In this document: positions 1-11,030 of the stretch, in pieces | How the letters are laid out: each line of letters opens with the position of its first letter | How positions within the stretch are numbered: position 1 is the first letter of the stretch | Assembly: GCF_000304475.1 (NCBI RefSeq) | Contig: NC_018942.1 | Span: 1-64,000, forward strand | Direction: 5' to 3' | Length of the DNA stretch: 64,000 nucleotides | Source of the DNA: Kazachstania africana CBS 2517 | Lineage: Eukaryota; Ascomycota; Saccharomycetes; Saccharomycetales; Saccharomycetaceae | Position numbers and translations under genes: made by a program | The notes under the pieces: generated by a model | Seen by the model: only the letters and a program-made list of their open reading frames with translations | What the model was told of the DNA's origin: nothing | The model's database searches: none

Positions 1-1509
1 ATTTTATTGAACTCACCACACTCAATTGTTTATAAAACTACTTTATCCCACTTCTCTTGCTCACTTTTTCACCTCATGACCTTCGCATTACTGTCGCCGT
101 CACACGCTCAACTAACTAACTACCAAACATTCATCGGATTATCATCTTTTTTTCTTTCTCGGGTCCTGCCGAAATTTGAACTTGAGGAATACAATCTTTT
201 TTCTGACCCCCGGGCACTCCAGAAAAACCCGCTCAAATCGATCTCGTCAAATTCACCTGACACGGACCTACCTACTTAACCCCACCCGAAACACACCTTC
301 TGGTCTCTTGTGAACTTGACTCTTATATATTTCAAATCAGACAACTCAGTAGATCAACATATCTTTCTACCAACTTCATAGCCCCTCTCCTTCTTGAAAT
401 AATTTCTCAAATTTCCACTATTTTCAGACGAGATATCTCACTCGAAATACAGCGTCAGAGACATGATCCTGTCGTATAATGGATCTAATCACTATCTTCT
501 ATCATTATATTAATATAGATATAATTTACTGCTCACTCCCTCTAGTCTACTCTCATTCTTCGCTAATTGATTTCCATATATTTTCCTCATCTTCACATAC
601 TTCCCTACTTTACATACTATCTTGGAATAATATTTTAATATCACCATTGAATACCACTTTTCCACTCTTCCATCACTCTCTATTCTGTAAACACCTACTC
701 TTTCTCTTTTCCAATATTAACATTTACGCCAATCCGAAACGATATTTCTTCAACTTTACTTCGTCTTTTTTAAAAATATTAAAATAAAAATCAGGAAACC
801 ACTGACTAAACTATGACAAACTTGCCCTATTCCTCTGAACTAAGGGGAAAACTATTATTTTACTATCTCTATTATCAATTTATTCTATATTCGAATAATC
901 GCCTTTCTCTCGACTGATGATCCTGAATATGACATCATACATCCACATAAACCGTCCACACTCGACAGATTACGAAACATCTATTCCCATTTTACTACCG
1001 TCTACACTCATCGAGATACTCTCTTATATCTTCTCACCGTAAAACCTCGCACACTCGCTCTTCTCACAGCTCCCCGATCAAACTCGCATTCGAACTTCCA
1101 ATTTCATTTTCTTTTCCCAACGCGACGGAGAAAACTGATTCTCATTGAATTTATTTTTGAGAAAACCTCGCTCACAGGATTCTCCTTACTTTTCGCCTAG
1201 ATTTTCACAGTGAGAGAATACCGTACAGACAACACTTGAAAGATCTCGTGCGACCATTTCTAAGGAAAGATCTTTAATATTATTCTTTCAACCTTCTCAA
1301 CTTGTTATCATAATTAACACCCACTTTCTTATCCAAAATTCACCCATTCATTCCTGAACTACTCACCCGCTCCCTTTTCAATATCACTTACCTCTACATA
1401 TTACACTTCCCTCTGCCATTCTTTTCTTCGCGTTTTTCTCATTTCATTATTTTCTCGCGCAAACAGACCTCTCGAAATCTGCGCTCGATCTCAGAAGAAA
1501 AAATCTCAA

Positions 1510-4140
1510 ATCTTCCCCGCTCTGCGAGATCGTCTCGGCCAACTTTCCCCTGCGTAACTGTCTGACACCACAACACTGAAAATGATCATTTTGACATGAC
1601 ACTTTCCATTCCACGTACATCTGAACCCATAAAATACAATTAAATCGACCTCATTCCATCACACTACATATATCTATGAACCAATACCATAGAACACTCT
1701 GCTATACACCATCTTTTCTATCTTATCATCGTCAAGACTCTTTACTCTGACCACCTCGCCCCCCCACCCATTTTATACCTCTGCTATCCCTTCTTTCACT
1801 GTCACAGTCTCTACAATTATCATTTTAATCCACCTTCTTAAATACACAAATGAATCAACTATATCAATCATTACTGAAACAGGAATAACTTTACTTGACT
1901 TATATATAATTGATAAATGAACTCAAATGTCATTCATAATCATCTCTGACACTTCCTAAACTAACCCATTCGATAATCATGACCCTCACCGATGAATATC
2001 AACTGACCACTATTTCTACTTCCGAACATCCCTGTATCAATAAATATCAATTACGGAATCATCCAAACTTCCCCTTCATTGGATAACCCTGATTACGATT
2101 AAGTGAGAATTTCAAAGGAACCACACTCCAAATATTGTATGCGTTACTTTATTCCGTGAAATATTCTATTGAACCCGATTCCTTCTCATATTCTACATGA
2201 TATACACTCTGTCGTTCTGCCTGGAATCTATCAAAAAATATTCTCTTTGTCAACATCCTATATCATTCTAAACTTTCACTTATCTCTTCATGATCAACAT
2301 CATCCGTATGATTTTTGGGCACTAATTTTATACCCGTAAATGGTTGAATTCTTTGAACAGCTTTGGACAGAGCGAGCATGAGCCCAGAATATTTCTATAA
2401 TAACACAATACATCTGCCAAAACTTCACCTTGTCATGCCTAAATTTTCTCTTTAAAAAACCATTTACAATTTAACTGGATACAATAAGAGATCACTACTA
2501 TTCTAACAGAAGAGACACCTTCGTAATAGATTTACCTCATCCACTCAAAAATAATAGATCTCAATCCTATTGACAGCCAATTCCTCGGGTACATTCTCTC
2601 AAACCATTCAATAACTATTGTCTTTAACATCTTCTCGTTATGACATCAACTCAACCTTGACACAGTGCCTGGACATACCACCCTTTAACATAACACTAAC
2701 TTCGTTTCAAATTAATACTTTACTTTCTAATTTAGAGATATGACATTAACACAACTACGCTACCGCGCTTTAAATCGAATATATCTAACTAATTGACCAC
2801 CGATCTATAATAACTTTGTCACTGAATCATATGAACAAAATTACCTAGGAAGTCCAATCATTAACAACTTCTGAAATAACACTTTCATAATTTGGAAGGA
2901 TACATCGTAAATATTCCGCATCTTATCAATAAAATCTTCGTTCAAGGCACTTTCCCACCCACAGATGAAGGCCAGCATATTCCGCGTGACACTCCACGTC
3001 ACAACATCATTGGAGAATTTCCATTTGATGACAAGGGACTAATGCCAGTCACAATGACAATCGTCACCGCTCCACACCTAGGGAAATGCTTACGAATTCA
3101 TAGATTATTTCTACTGACATAATTATCCCATATCTGAATTACTTTGTCGTCTACAATTGGGACATCCATTCTATGCCAGTTTAACCACTTACCGTACTCA
3201 TCTACCGACATAACATATTATGATCAAACTTTCCAAAGAACAATAATACAACTTGGAACATTGGAACCACAAGCTCAATGACTGCGATCTTGATATAATA
3301 AATTTACGAAAGCCTTTCTCTGTCATTCTTGTCATTCCCGTCAAATAAACCATTCTTGTCTAACTGGATAGAGTAAGAGGCTATTATTATTTGTAACCTG
3401 AGGAAACATTTTCGTCCTTGACCTTTTTTACTCATCTCAAAGAATGATCGATCTAAATTCTATTCACAGCCTTCTGAGACAGTCTGTCTAATTTTCTTTC
3501 AATAACAGTCACGATATCATCATCTAATTATGACATACACAACGTTCAAGCGTCTCATTCTTAAAACTAACACGGATCACTTTCAAATGAATCTGTGACT
3601 TAACCCTATTATTGAACACACCATCGCATTCTACTGATCATAATTTACTAACTCACCATCTATTTGAAATAGCTTTATCTTTGATTGTCAGGGAACATAG
3701 CTACTCGATGAATCCAATTATTTTTCGAATAACCATGATAACTTCTTAAATGACAGTCTCGAACGTGGAAATATGAACATTAAACATATTTTTTATCACA
3801 AGCGTCATTTATAATAATCGTTCTGAATACTCCACCAACAGGTGACATTCATTCCATCATCTCTTTATTTGTAATAATAGGAATAGACGATTCATATTGT
3901 CGTCTCCCTTCTTCCACATACGAATATTACTAATGAACACAGATTAGTATCCGACATTATCGGTGAGAAGAAATACATCCATTCAATTCTAACCTATACT
4001 TTACGAAAGGCTATCGAAACCAGTCATCAAATGCGCAATCTCAAATTCTGATCAAGCCAAATACAGCGATTAATTACCAACGAAGCTTCATTGCTACTTC
4101 TCATCGACATCTGGTCACTATTTCTGCATCGTTACTCAAT
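1510..4140. repeat. Strongly diverged tandem repeat, period about 890 bp
   Basis: Two adjacent units can be aligned by eye. The word TAACTGGATA recurs at 2471 and 3361 with one substitution-rich neighbour, CTATT-ACAGCC at 2567 and 3460, TTCAATAAC at 2607 and 3498, and TTATGACAT at 2638 and 3528. The offsets are 890, 893, 891 and 890. A third unit to the left is suggested by a matching stretch around ACCTCAT at 1648 and 2534, an offset of 886. Similarity between anchors is patchy, so the units are old. They share no frame and do not look coding. The outer limits given are approximate. Confidence 0.55.
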
Positions 4141-4737
4141 TGCCCAAAGACTTCCCTAGAACATATTCAAGAAATTGACTAAAAAACTTGATTTTGACTC
4201 CTCTAGATTTGACAATTTTGTGAACTACATCGGTTTAGATCTGTGCGTACTTATTGTACTAGTATCATCGACTTTTTACTTTGAAATATTCCTAAGATCT
4301 CTGACATTGTCTTCTCGTTTTATCAATCCAAAAGGGCGCCATTACATAGGGATAATTGAAATCAGGGAAGTCCACCAACATAACCACTTGCTAGTAACAC
4401 AACTTGCCTCTATTAAAAAACCATCAATGGGCGATTTTGAGCCTGTATTATCAACTCTTCTTCCCCTTATCAAACTGATTGTACACTTCAGATCGATTGG
4501 AATTGACGCCAAATCAGCGTAAACTAACTCTATAACCATGACTATTATCAAGTGACTATCAACGAATATGAATACCTTACGTTTTAACACACAATCATGA
4601 CAAATTACACTTCGATATCCTGGTTCATAGCTTCTTCTGGTATTCAGATCTTCAGTAAATCTACGTGAATAAACGTACTAGTCTCGACCTTAGAGCTCAT
4701 CTCTCTTCACCGTTCCTTCATCTTTGAATCTTCGAAA

Positions 4738-4753
4738 TTTTTTTTTTTTTTTT
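4738..4753 (+). repeat. T16 homopolymer run
   Basis: Sixteen T residues are flanked on the left by TTCGAAA and on the right by CTAAATTTCGA, so a short inverted match brackets the run. It lies where the strand asymmetry of the left tract fades. No promoter or gene is seen next to it. Confidence 0.8.
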
Positions 4754-5400
4754 CTAAATTTCGATTCTCGAGAAAAAGAGATTTGATTGTAATTCAATCA
4801 ACTACACGATTACTTTAACTAACAGATATAACTTACATTTCCAATGAAGTTCAGAGCTGACTGAAAAGAGTACACTTACTACTTCCAAGCACGATGTCGA
4901 ATTCATAGAATGAAGGGACGAGATAAAGAAATGACTAAAGGGATGGGTCCCGTATTGCTGACCAGCACTCCTTCCATCAGTTACTACCATTCCCTGGTAG
5001 TTTATCAAATACGTACAGATTAGAATGTCTTAACTCCAATAGCTCATGAACAGCGTTCTTGAGCTGGAGCTTCCTTGAAAATGAAATGTTTTTCAATAAT
5101 TCAGGATTGCCTTCTTTTCAAGAATGAAACAATACTATAATCTCACCATCAATGGTATATAATGCTAAGAATAACACGGAATAACATATTCAACTGTTAT
5201 GAGGTATTGACAACATTCGTAACTATGAATTTGATTGCATTCGTATCAACCACTTTTCCATTTAAATTAAACACATCCAACGAACCAAGTATCTCTTATG
5301 ATGGCGGATACACAAGTCATCTAATTTTTTATTAAAATAACTGATATTTGTTCTCAATTCAACATCCCACACTATTCTGCTTTCGAATCATTCGAATCAT

Positions 5401-5660
5401 TTATCGAAACGCAATCATAATCAAGGAATAAGAGGGTACAAGTACTGCAGCACTCCAATCTAACACTGCTGGGAAAAAGTTGTAACATCTATCTTCCCAA
5501 CGCCGGAGAATCATTCGGACTATGAGGTCCCCCATCAGAGTGGGACGATATGTTGGAAGGCAATTCATCTTTATATCTGTTGGAAGGTAGGATTTAAGAA
5601 GAAAGAGCGGTACCGGTTTACAATTTGGCACCCATCTCAAGTTAGACAAATGTAAAGAAC
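5401..5660 (-). mobile_element. Possible Ty3/gypsy pol C-terminal remnant
   Basis: A minus-strand frame of about 82 codons contains a run resembling the tail of gypsy-type Pol proteins, where a short Ser-Leu-Leu-Lys-x-Tyr motif is followed by a proline-rich stretch and a Gly-Asp-x-Ile-x-x-x-x-Ile-Leu segment. Here the words LLKSYLPTDIK and GDLIVRMIL fit that layout. There is no flanking integrase, no terminal repeat and no target duplication visible. The match is from memory and short, so an unrelated chance frame remains likely. Confidence 0.25.
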
Positions 5661-6344
5661 TAAATCCTCCAGATATTTCTCCCAGCTGGAAGTTTCTACT
5701 GTTTTATATATTACTTTGTAAGAAAAATAGAATATAATATTAACGTTTTACTGTGCCAGTGCTTGCAACAGTCAGCGTAACTCAAACTAATTATACTCAT
5801 ATTACGTCTAGAAAAGCTATTTATCCAGAATCAACCATACATCGACAAGCTACACATATTTAAGACCGTACTATGAGATATTCTATACAAGAAGGTAAAA
5901 CCGTACTACTTAACTCTATATATAATTCATTGGCACCTGTAAACCATCAAATACCTCACAATTTCTAACACCGAGGTGTCAAATCCACGCCTTTCCACCT
6001 CAGACGTCTATCGAAAATGCGCCAAACGTTAAACGTTTCTACTGGTTTGTTGCAAAAATACCAAAATATTTACAGCAAGTGATTATTTAACTAATTAATC
6101 TTGCCTGCAACTCAACATTAACTCATATTGGGAAAATTTTGGTTTACATAGATGAGACGGTTCATTTTCGTAAAGTTGTGCTGCTCACTATTGAGCTATA
6201 CAAAGTGCGGTTCGGCTCCTGATCGCAGTGCAGACTATTTTAAAGGGTCACTCATAAACATTATAAAAATACCTTGGCCTCAGACTGAGTGTAATACATC
6301 TATTTTAAATCTGCATTTGGTGAAGGTGTTAAGAGAACCTATAG

Positions 6345-6542
6345 GTAATTAAGAAAGAATTAGGAGTTGCAGTTTCAGAAATTGCCATTCTGAGAAAGCA
6401 ACTTTCTAGCAAAATTGGCGATGACTCTTCTGACTTCGAGAGCTATATGTATGTGGTGTGCAAGTTCTCTCATGAATTGCTAAAGCGTTCAAGTGACACT
6501 CTTGTGACTCTGTTGACAGATTCAAAATTGTTACTGGCATAA
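6345..6542 (+). pseudogene. Degenerate open frame, unrecognised
   Basis: A frame without an ATG stays open for 65 codons and reads like real protein, with an amphipathic helical stretch (AVSEIAILRKQLSSKIG) and a serine/leucine-rich continuation. Further coding-like pieces in shifted frames follow to about 6780. The family is not recognised. The pattern fits an old, frameshifted gene, but chance cannot be excluded. Confidence 0.25.
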
Positions 6543-7278
6543 TTGAAATATAATTCCCTTGGGCAATAATAAATTGATCCCGGGAGTCTGGAGAAAATTT
6601 TAAGAAAAAAATTTTTCAGGAGAAACAAGATTGTAGCAAAAGATAGCTTTTAGTTGAGGTGCTTCAAATGTCCTGAGGGATTTCATCCAAACCATGAGAC
6701 ACTCCTGAATACTATCCTGCTTGAAAATATTGCCCAACCACTATACATAGCGTGCCATTAATGGACGGTATTGGCTCCTTTATTCACGGAATAATCTTTG
6801 CTTATAGTAACAGAATTCGCCCAGAAAGTCTTGGCGATTTTTTCGATTAGCTAACGTTAACGCCCTACAGCCGCTTCTTGCAGGGCGGGAAGCAATTAGA
6901 AGTCAATTTTTTTATAATCTGGATGTATCTTCGTTTGTAAACAAAGCGGCCTACTTCATTTTCTGGATTAAAATATTGCTTAAATTTTACAGTAAATATA
7001 AGTTAAGAGACACTCGAGAACTCCCCCCGAAGTCAGAAATACATCCATTTTTTTTCAACTCTTTTCAAAATACAATAATGGGATAGAAACATTTTCTCCA
7101 TTTTATCGTTCAGCTCCCATGGCAGTGTAAATTAAACTTCTATCGATAGCTGAGCCACATTTAACAGGCACCTGCCTAATCTACTGGCTGGTCGACAACT
7201 TACTTGATCCTGCTGCTTAAATTGCTTAATCAAAATCCTAATAAACCTTCGTAGAGATCATTTATCCAAATTGTTATC

Positions 7279-7291
7279 TGGGTACGGGTGC
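7279..7291 (-). promoter_or_regulatory. Rap1-like site
   Basis: The minus strand reads GCACCCGTACCCA, which agrees at 11 of 13 positions with the remembered Rap1 consensus ACACCCRYACAYM. It lies about 280 bases before the permease gene that starts at 7573. It could be a promoter site or a scrap of telomere-like sequence. No second copy is seen nearby. Confidence 0.3.
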
Positions 7292-7572
7292 CGCAGTCCT
7301 GATGCGTAAACCGACCGCTGATAACAAGCTGTACCACAAGAATTTTTTTAATAACGTAGTCCTCATCTTTGATCAGGATGAATTATTATATAATTCGGCA
7401 TCTTATACTTAATAGAAGTATGATATGATGGGGTCTGTCTCTTGTACAGACCGGTTTTGTAACTGACGATCACCGGTACTAAAGTACTAAAAGAGTTGCA
7501 ATAGCTTCGACAGAAAATAACCCATCTATTCTCAGCGCAGTTTCTAGTGTCACATCTGTACCACGCGACGCA

Positions 7573-8994
7573 ATGGAAGGACATGAGCTGGCGTCGAGCC
7601 ATTCTACGAACACTATGGGAGACTTCAGTACTGAACAGAAAGTAAATGAAGTAAATTCTTTTGAAGAGATTAAAAATGTTAGTGTAGACAAAGGCATTTT
7701 ATCAGAAGATAATATTGATTTTCCTGAAGGTGGCTTTCAGGGTTGGTTAACCACCTTTGGATCGTTTTGCGGCTTGATAGCAGTTTTTGGTATAGAAAAT
7801 GTTACAGGTATTTTCGAAGAATATTTACAAACACATCAACTAGCAGAGGTCAATTCCTCCAAAATTGGTTGGATCTTCTCCATTTTCCCTTTCATTTGTT
7901 CTGTCTCAGGAATCTTCAGTGGTATCTATTTTGATAGAAACGGTTTCAAAAAGATTGTAATTATAGGGACAATTTTGCATGTAGGTGGTCTCTTTGCAAT
8001 GGCTAACTCGGCCAAATACTGGCACTTTATATTATCGTTCTCTATCATTTGTGGATTTGGTAATGGTTTAGCACTGAGTCCCTTGATCATTTGTCCTTCA
8101 CATTATTTCAAGAGAAGAAGAGGTTTGGCCATTGCCTGTGGTAATTTAGGGAGTTGTATTGGGGGTGGTGTCTTTCCATTTCTTTTAAGAAGATTATTTC
8201 GTATGACTTCGGATGAGAACGCATATTACGGCTTTCAATGGGGAATTAGAGTGTTAGCATTCATAAACTTGACATTGTTGATTATCTCTATTGTTTGTGC
8301 AAAGGAAAGGCTTTCTTACGCTGCTGAACTCAAGGGAAGCAAGTTCATTGAAAGATTCAAGAAGGTTTCAAAAATATACGCGCTACAGAGTTTTGACGCT
8401 AAAGGCTTAGTTGAACCATTATTTTTATCATGTGTGGTAGGCTTTGCCCTTTGTGACACGTGTTTGAACGTTGCAACAACTTACTTTACTACATATGCTA
8501 CTACTCGTGGCATAAGTGCGTCAGATTCTAAAAATCTGGTTTCGGTCATGAATTTTTGTAGTATTCCAGGCTCTTTGATACCAGGTATGCTATGTGATGT
8601 GTTTGGAAGGTTCAACATAATGATAGGAACAATGATTGCCCTCACACTACTCATATTTGTAGGGTGGTTACCATTTGCCAAAAGTTTGGCAAGTTTTTAC
8701 GTTATCTCAGCTTTATTTGGTTACTTACAGGGCACTATTTATTCCCTTCTCGTTGTGTGCTGTGGACAGGTCTCAAAAACAACAGATTTTGGTAAGAGAT
8801 ATGCTACAAGTAATCTAATTGCTTCCGGTACCATATTATATGCTGTGCCAATAGCTGGTGCAATTATTGGTAGTGGTAGTCATAGAGGATATGAAAACTA
8901 CATAGTTTATTGTGGGGTTCTCGCAATAGCTGGCGGTATTGCTATGTTTGTAACGAGGATCATAGCAGTTGGTTTCACATGGAAAAAGTACTGA
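7573..8994 (+). CDS. MFS permease of the monocarboxylate-permease-like (MCH) family
   Basis: The product of 473 residues is a 12-segment major facilitator protein. After a hydrophilic N-terminus of about 50 residues comes FPEGGFQGW, the form of the P-D-G-G-aromatic-G-W signature that opens the first helix in this family. The loop after helix 2 reads GIYFDRNGFKK and a central cytoplasmic loop separates two six-helix halves. The layout resembles yeast Mch4 and Mch5; Mch5 imports riboflavin, while the others have no proven monocarboxylate role. Substrate therefore stays open. Translation could start at 7573 or at the second ATG, 7615, which begins MGDFSTEQ; both leave the transporter whole. It is the first intact gene from the left end and stands alone among relics, as subtelomeric transporters often do. 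Confidence 0.85.
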   Translation: MEGHELASSHSTNTMGDFSTEQKVNEVNSFEEIKNVSVDKGILSEDNIDFPEGGFQGWLTTFGSFCGLIAVFGIENVTGIFEEYLQTHQLAEVNSSKIGWIFSIFPFICSVSGIFSGIYFDRNGFKKIVIIGTILHVGGLFAMANSAKYWHFILSFSIICGFGNGLALSPLIICPSHYFKRRRGLAIACGNLGSCIGGGVFPFLLRRLFRMTSDENAYYGFQWGIRVLAFINLTLLIISIVCAKERLSYAAELKGSKFIERFKKVSKIYALQSFDAKGLVEPLFLSCVVGFALCDTCLNVATTYFTTYATTRGISASDSKNLVSVMNFCSIPGSLIPGMLCDVFGRFNIMIGTMIALTLLIFVGWLPFAKSLASFYVISALFGYLQGTIYSLLVVCCGQVSKTTDFGKRYATSNLIASGTILYAVPIAGAIIGSGSHRGYENYIVYCGVLAIAGGIAMFVTRIIAVGFTWKKY

Positions 8995-9875
8995 CCTCAT
9001 AAAACTGCTGAACAAGCTCATAGGTGTAGTACTCCTGAACAGTTTGGCAAAAACGCTGTACCAGTTGGTTAACCATAAGGGCAGTCATATAATTATTAAT
9101 ATAAATACTTTAAATTTTACATATAAACACAATAACTGATACTAATACAGTTTTGAGGATCGCTGAAAAGCCAACACCTCTAAGAACGTCGCTTAGATAG
9201 ATTCATCAATTAAATTACTCAGTTTGTATTTGTATAGAGTAGGATGTGGCGGCTACGTGTTAGCGGATGATCATAGTAAATATATTTTTATCTTATTAAT
9301 GAGAATGAACTTTAGTTAAGTTTTCGTTGAAAATCATACAGGTACCATTCCTAGAAGTATAAACTCTTTATGCTTTTATTTCTACACCAGTGCCAATGAC
9401 CATTGATGATGGTTATTTTGAAGGTCAGCAGTTATTACACTTTTTTCAAAAAATGCATTATTATCAGCGGAAAAAACAACAACATAGAATCGCTGGATGA
9501 GAAACATAACCATTAATAATTACAAAACTTCATTCGGGCAAGAAAGGCGTTCATGCATATTAGCTCAATGTAATCCCAGATTTCACACACACACCATCAT
9601 CGCATATTCATCGAGGGCATATATCGGGGTATATATTTTGAAGAAGCCCTTTTGTTCATCTATTTATGCAAAGCTGGTGTGTCTAAATTTTTCTTTTTAT
9701 TTATACTCTGACTAAATGAACCCTATTAATTTGTTTCTTGAGAACAGAGTTGGTGCTTGTCCTTAGATTTGTATTCGATTAGCATGGTCACTATTCCATT
9801 TCCGAATGCTGAATATTTCTATTTCGGTTGTATATTACCGAATATCAATCATAAGAAAGAAACTAAAATGAGCAA
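8995..9875. other. Intergenic, nothing recognised
   Basis: This stretch lies between the permease gene and the end of the copia pol relic. Short frames occur but none is convincing, and no terminal repeat of the relic was found here. Confidence 0.6.
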
Positions 9876-11030
9876 TTATCTGGGCCAAGAGGATTCCATA
9901 TCTGAAGTCCATAAAACTGGTTTCGAGAAAAGATATGCACAGCGAGGTGCCATAATACTGGTAGATACAACATGAGTTCTGTCTACCGAATACGCAGCAA
10001 TGGAAACAGTTCCAGGCCATAGAGAAGGGGGAACCCGACCCCCGATTAATAAGCACCCAATCTTTTCCCCAATATATCGATGGGCACGCTCAACAGCCCC
10101 ATTTTGGAAACTAGAATAAGGTACGGTTGACAGTTGAATTATGACCTGGCTTTTAAAGAATTCATGCAGGGTTGAATTGAAATTAATCATCGTTATCCTA
10201 CGGATAGCCCCAACACGATAACCACCTGTAGAAGAGAAATAGTTTTCAGTAAGAGCAATCCATTAAATAAACTTTTAGCAGTTTTCCCTTGTTCTTTAGA
10301 TGAGTAACTGAATAGTACCTGGAGCAAGCATCACGTATGGTTAATAAGAATTTGTTAGGGGCGAACGCTTTCTAACGGAAACCACCACATAAGTCAGCTT
10401 ATAATAATTACAGTGGTTGGGTATACGCGGTTGTGGATATCTTATCCTTATTAATGATATTTTTGGACAGAGAGCAACGGGGTGAGAGTGATATTACAGC
10501 TGCATTCAGAGTTGGAAAACCGATTTGTTTTGCAATCTTACTGAATAAATCAGGCCCTGGATGGCCTAACTGAACATGGATAAAAACACTGGTTTCGATA
10601 TTAGAAACTGGTTTAGGTAGCAGTTTGTCTACAGATTCCATCGTATAAAGAGCGAAATCGTTATCGAAAGTCCTGGTAGCGGCTCTTGGTAAATCAAAAG
10701 CATACAATTTCTCCTTCAAAAAGCCTACTTGAGTGACCTCCTCAGCCTGGCTTAAGAAAATATGATCAGATGTGAAGTTGAGTATCCATTCACCCCGGTA
10801 GAGGGCTTTTCTGATGGAAATTAAGTTTAGCAGCATATCAGCACATGAGCAACTTCTCTTAGAGTAATTTTACCTAATTGTACAACACCACGTCCCTCAA
10901 TAAAGACAGACCGGCAACATCACCGATCTTTCCTTCCCGATTTAGGGTTAGTGCAGAAAAATATTCCTTTTTACGAGCTACATAGTTGGTAGCACAACTA
11001 TGAAAAATCCAGCCATCTGAACTTATTTGC
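9876..11030 (-). mobile_element. Ty1/copia-type pol relic (integrase region)
   Basis: Pieces of a copia-type Pol lie in order on the minus strand in changing frames. Around 10.9-11.0 kb there is a stretch ending GRGVVQLGKITL. From 10836 to 10408 comes the zinc-binding GAG-pre-integrase segment with QLGHPGPDLFSKI and CSLSKN, in which one expected cysteine position is serine. From 10190 to 9876 comes the end of the integrase core with NGAVERAH, which holds the catalytic glutamate, then LWP. At least two frame changes and several stops separate the parts, and the relic stops abruptly near 9876 without reverse transcriptase. No LTR is seen. The element is dead and old. Confidence 0.8.

Larger units (their letters stand above)
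1..4900. other. Gene-free tract with strong C-over-G strand asymmetry
   Basis: No convincing gene lies here; the longest ATG-started frames are 90 and 102 codons and resemble nothing known. The top strand is strikingly poor in G. Hand counts of 60-base lines give C:G of 19:2 at 361, 13:3 at 601, 24:2 at 1321, 15:5 at 2521, 15:7 at 4021 and 10:12 at 5041. The bias is thus strongest at the left and gone by about 5 kb. No telomere repeat is visible at position 1. Because the genes to the right look subtelomeric, the tract probably faces a chromosome end, which is an inference. Confidence 0.75.
4901..7572. other. Intergenic region with degenerate fragments
   Basis: Base composition is ordinary here. 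No intact gene was found. Two stretches keep longer readable frames, at 5401-5660 on the minus strand and at 6345-6542 on the plus strand; both are listed separately. A Rap1-like word lies at 7279-7291. The rest shows nothing that can be named. Confidence 0.6.

Noticed and set aside
7..787. Frames of 90 and 102 codons at the left end
   Set aside because: Both are low-complexity products of a G-poor strand with no domain, and codon use looks random.
4175..4522. 115-codon frame inside the G-poor tract
   Set aside because: It begins with TTG, not ATG, and has no recognisable motif; stop-poor chance frames are likely in such skewed DNA.
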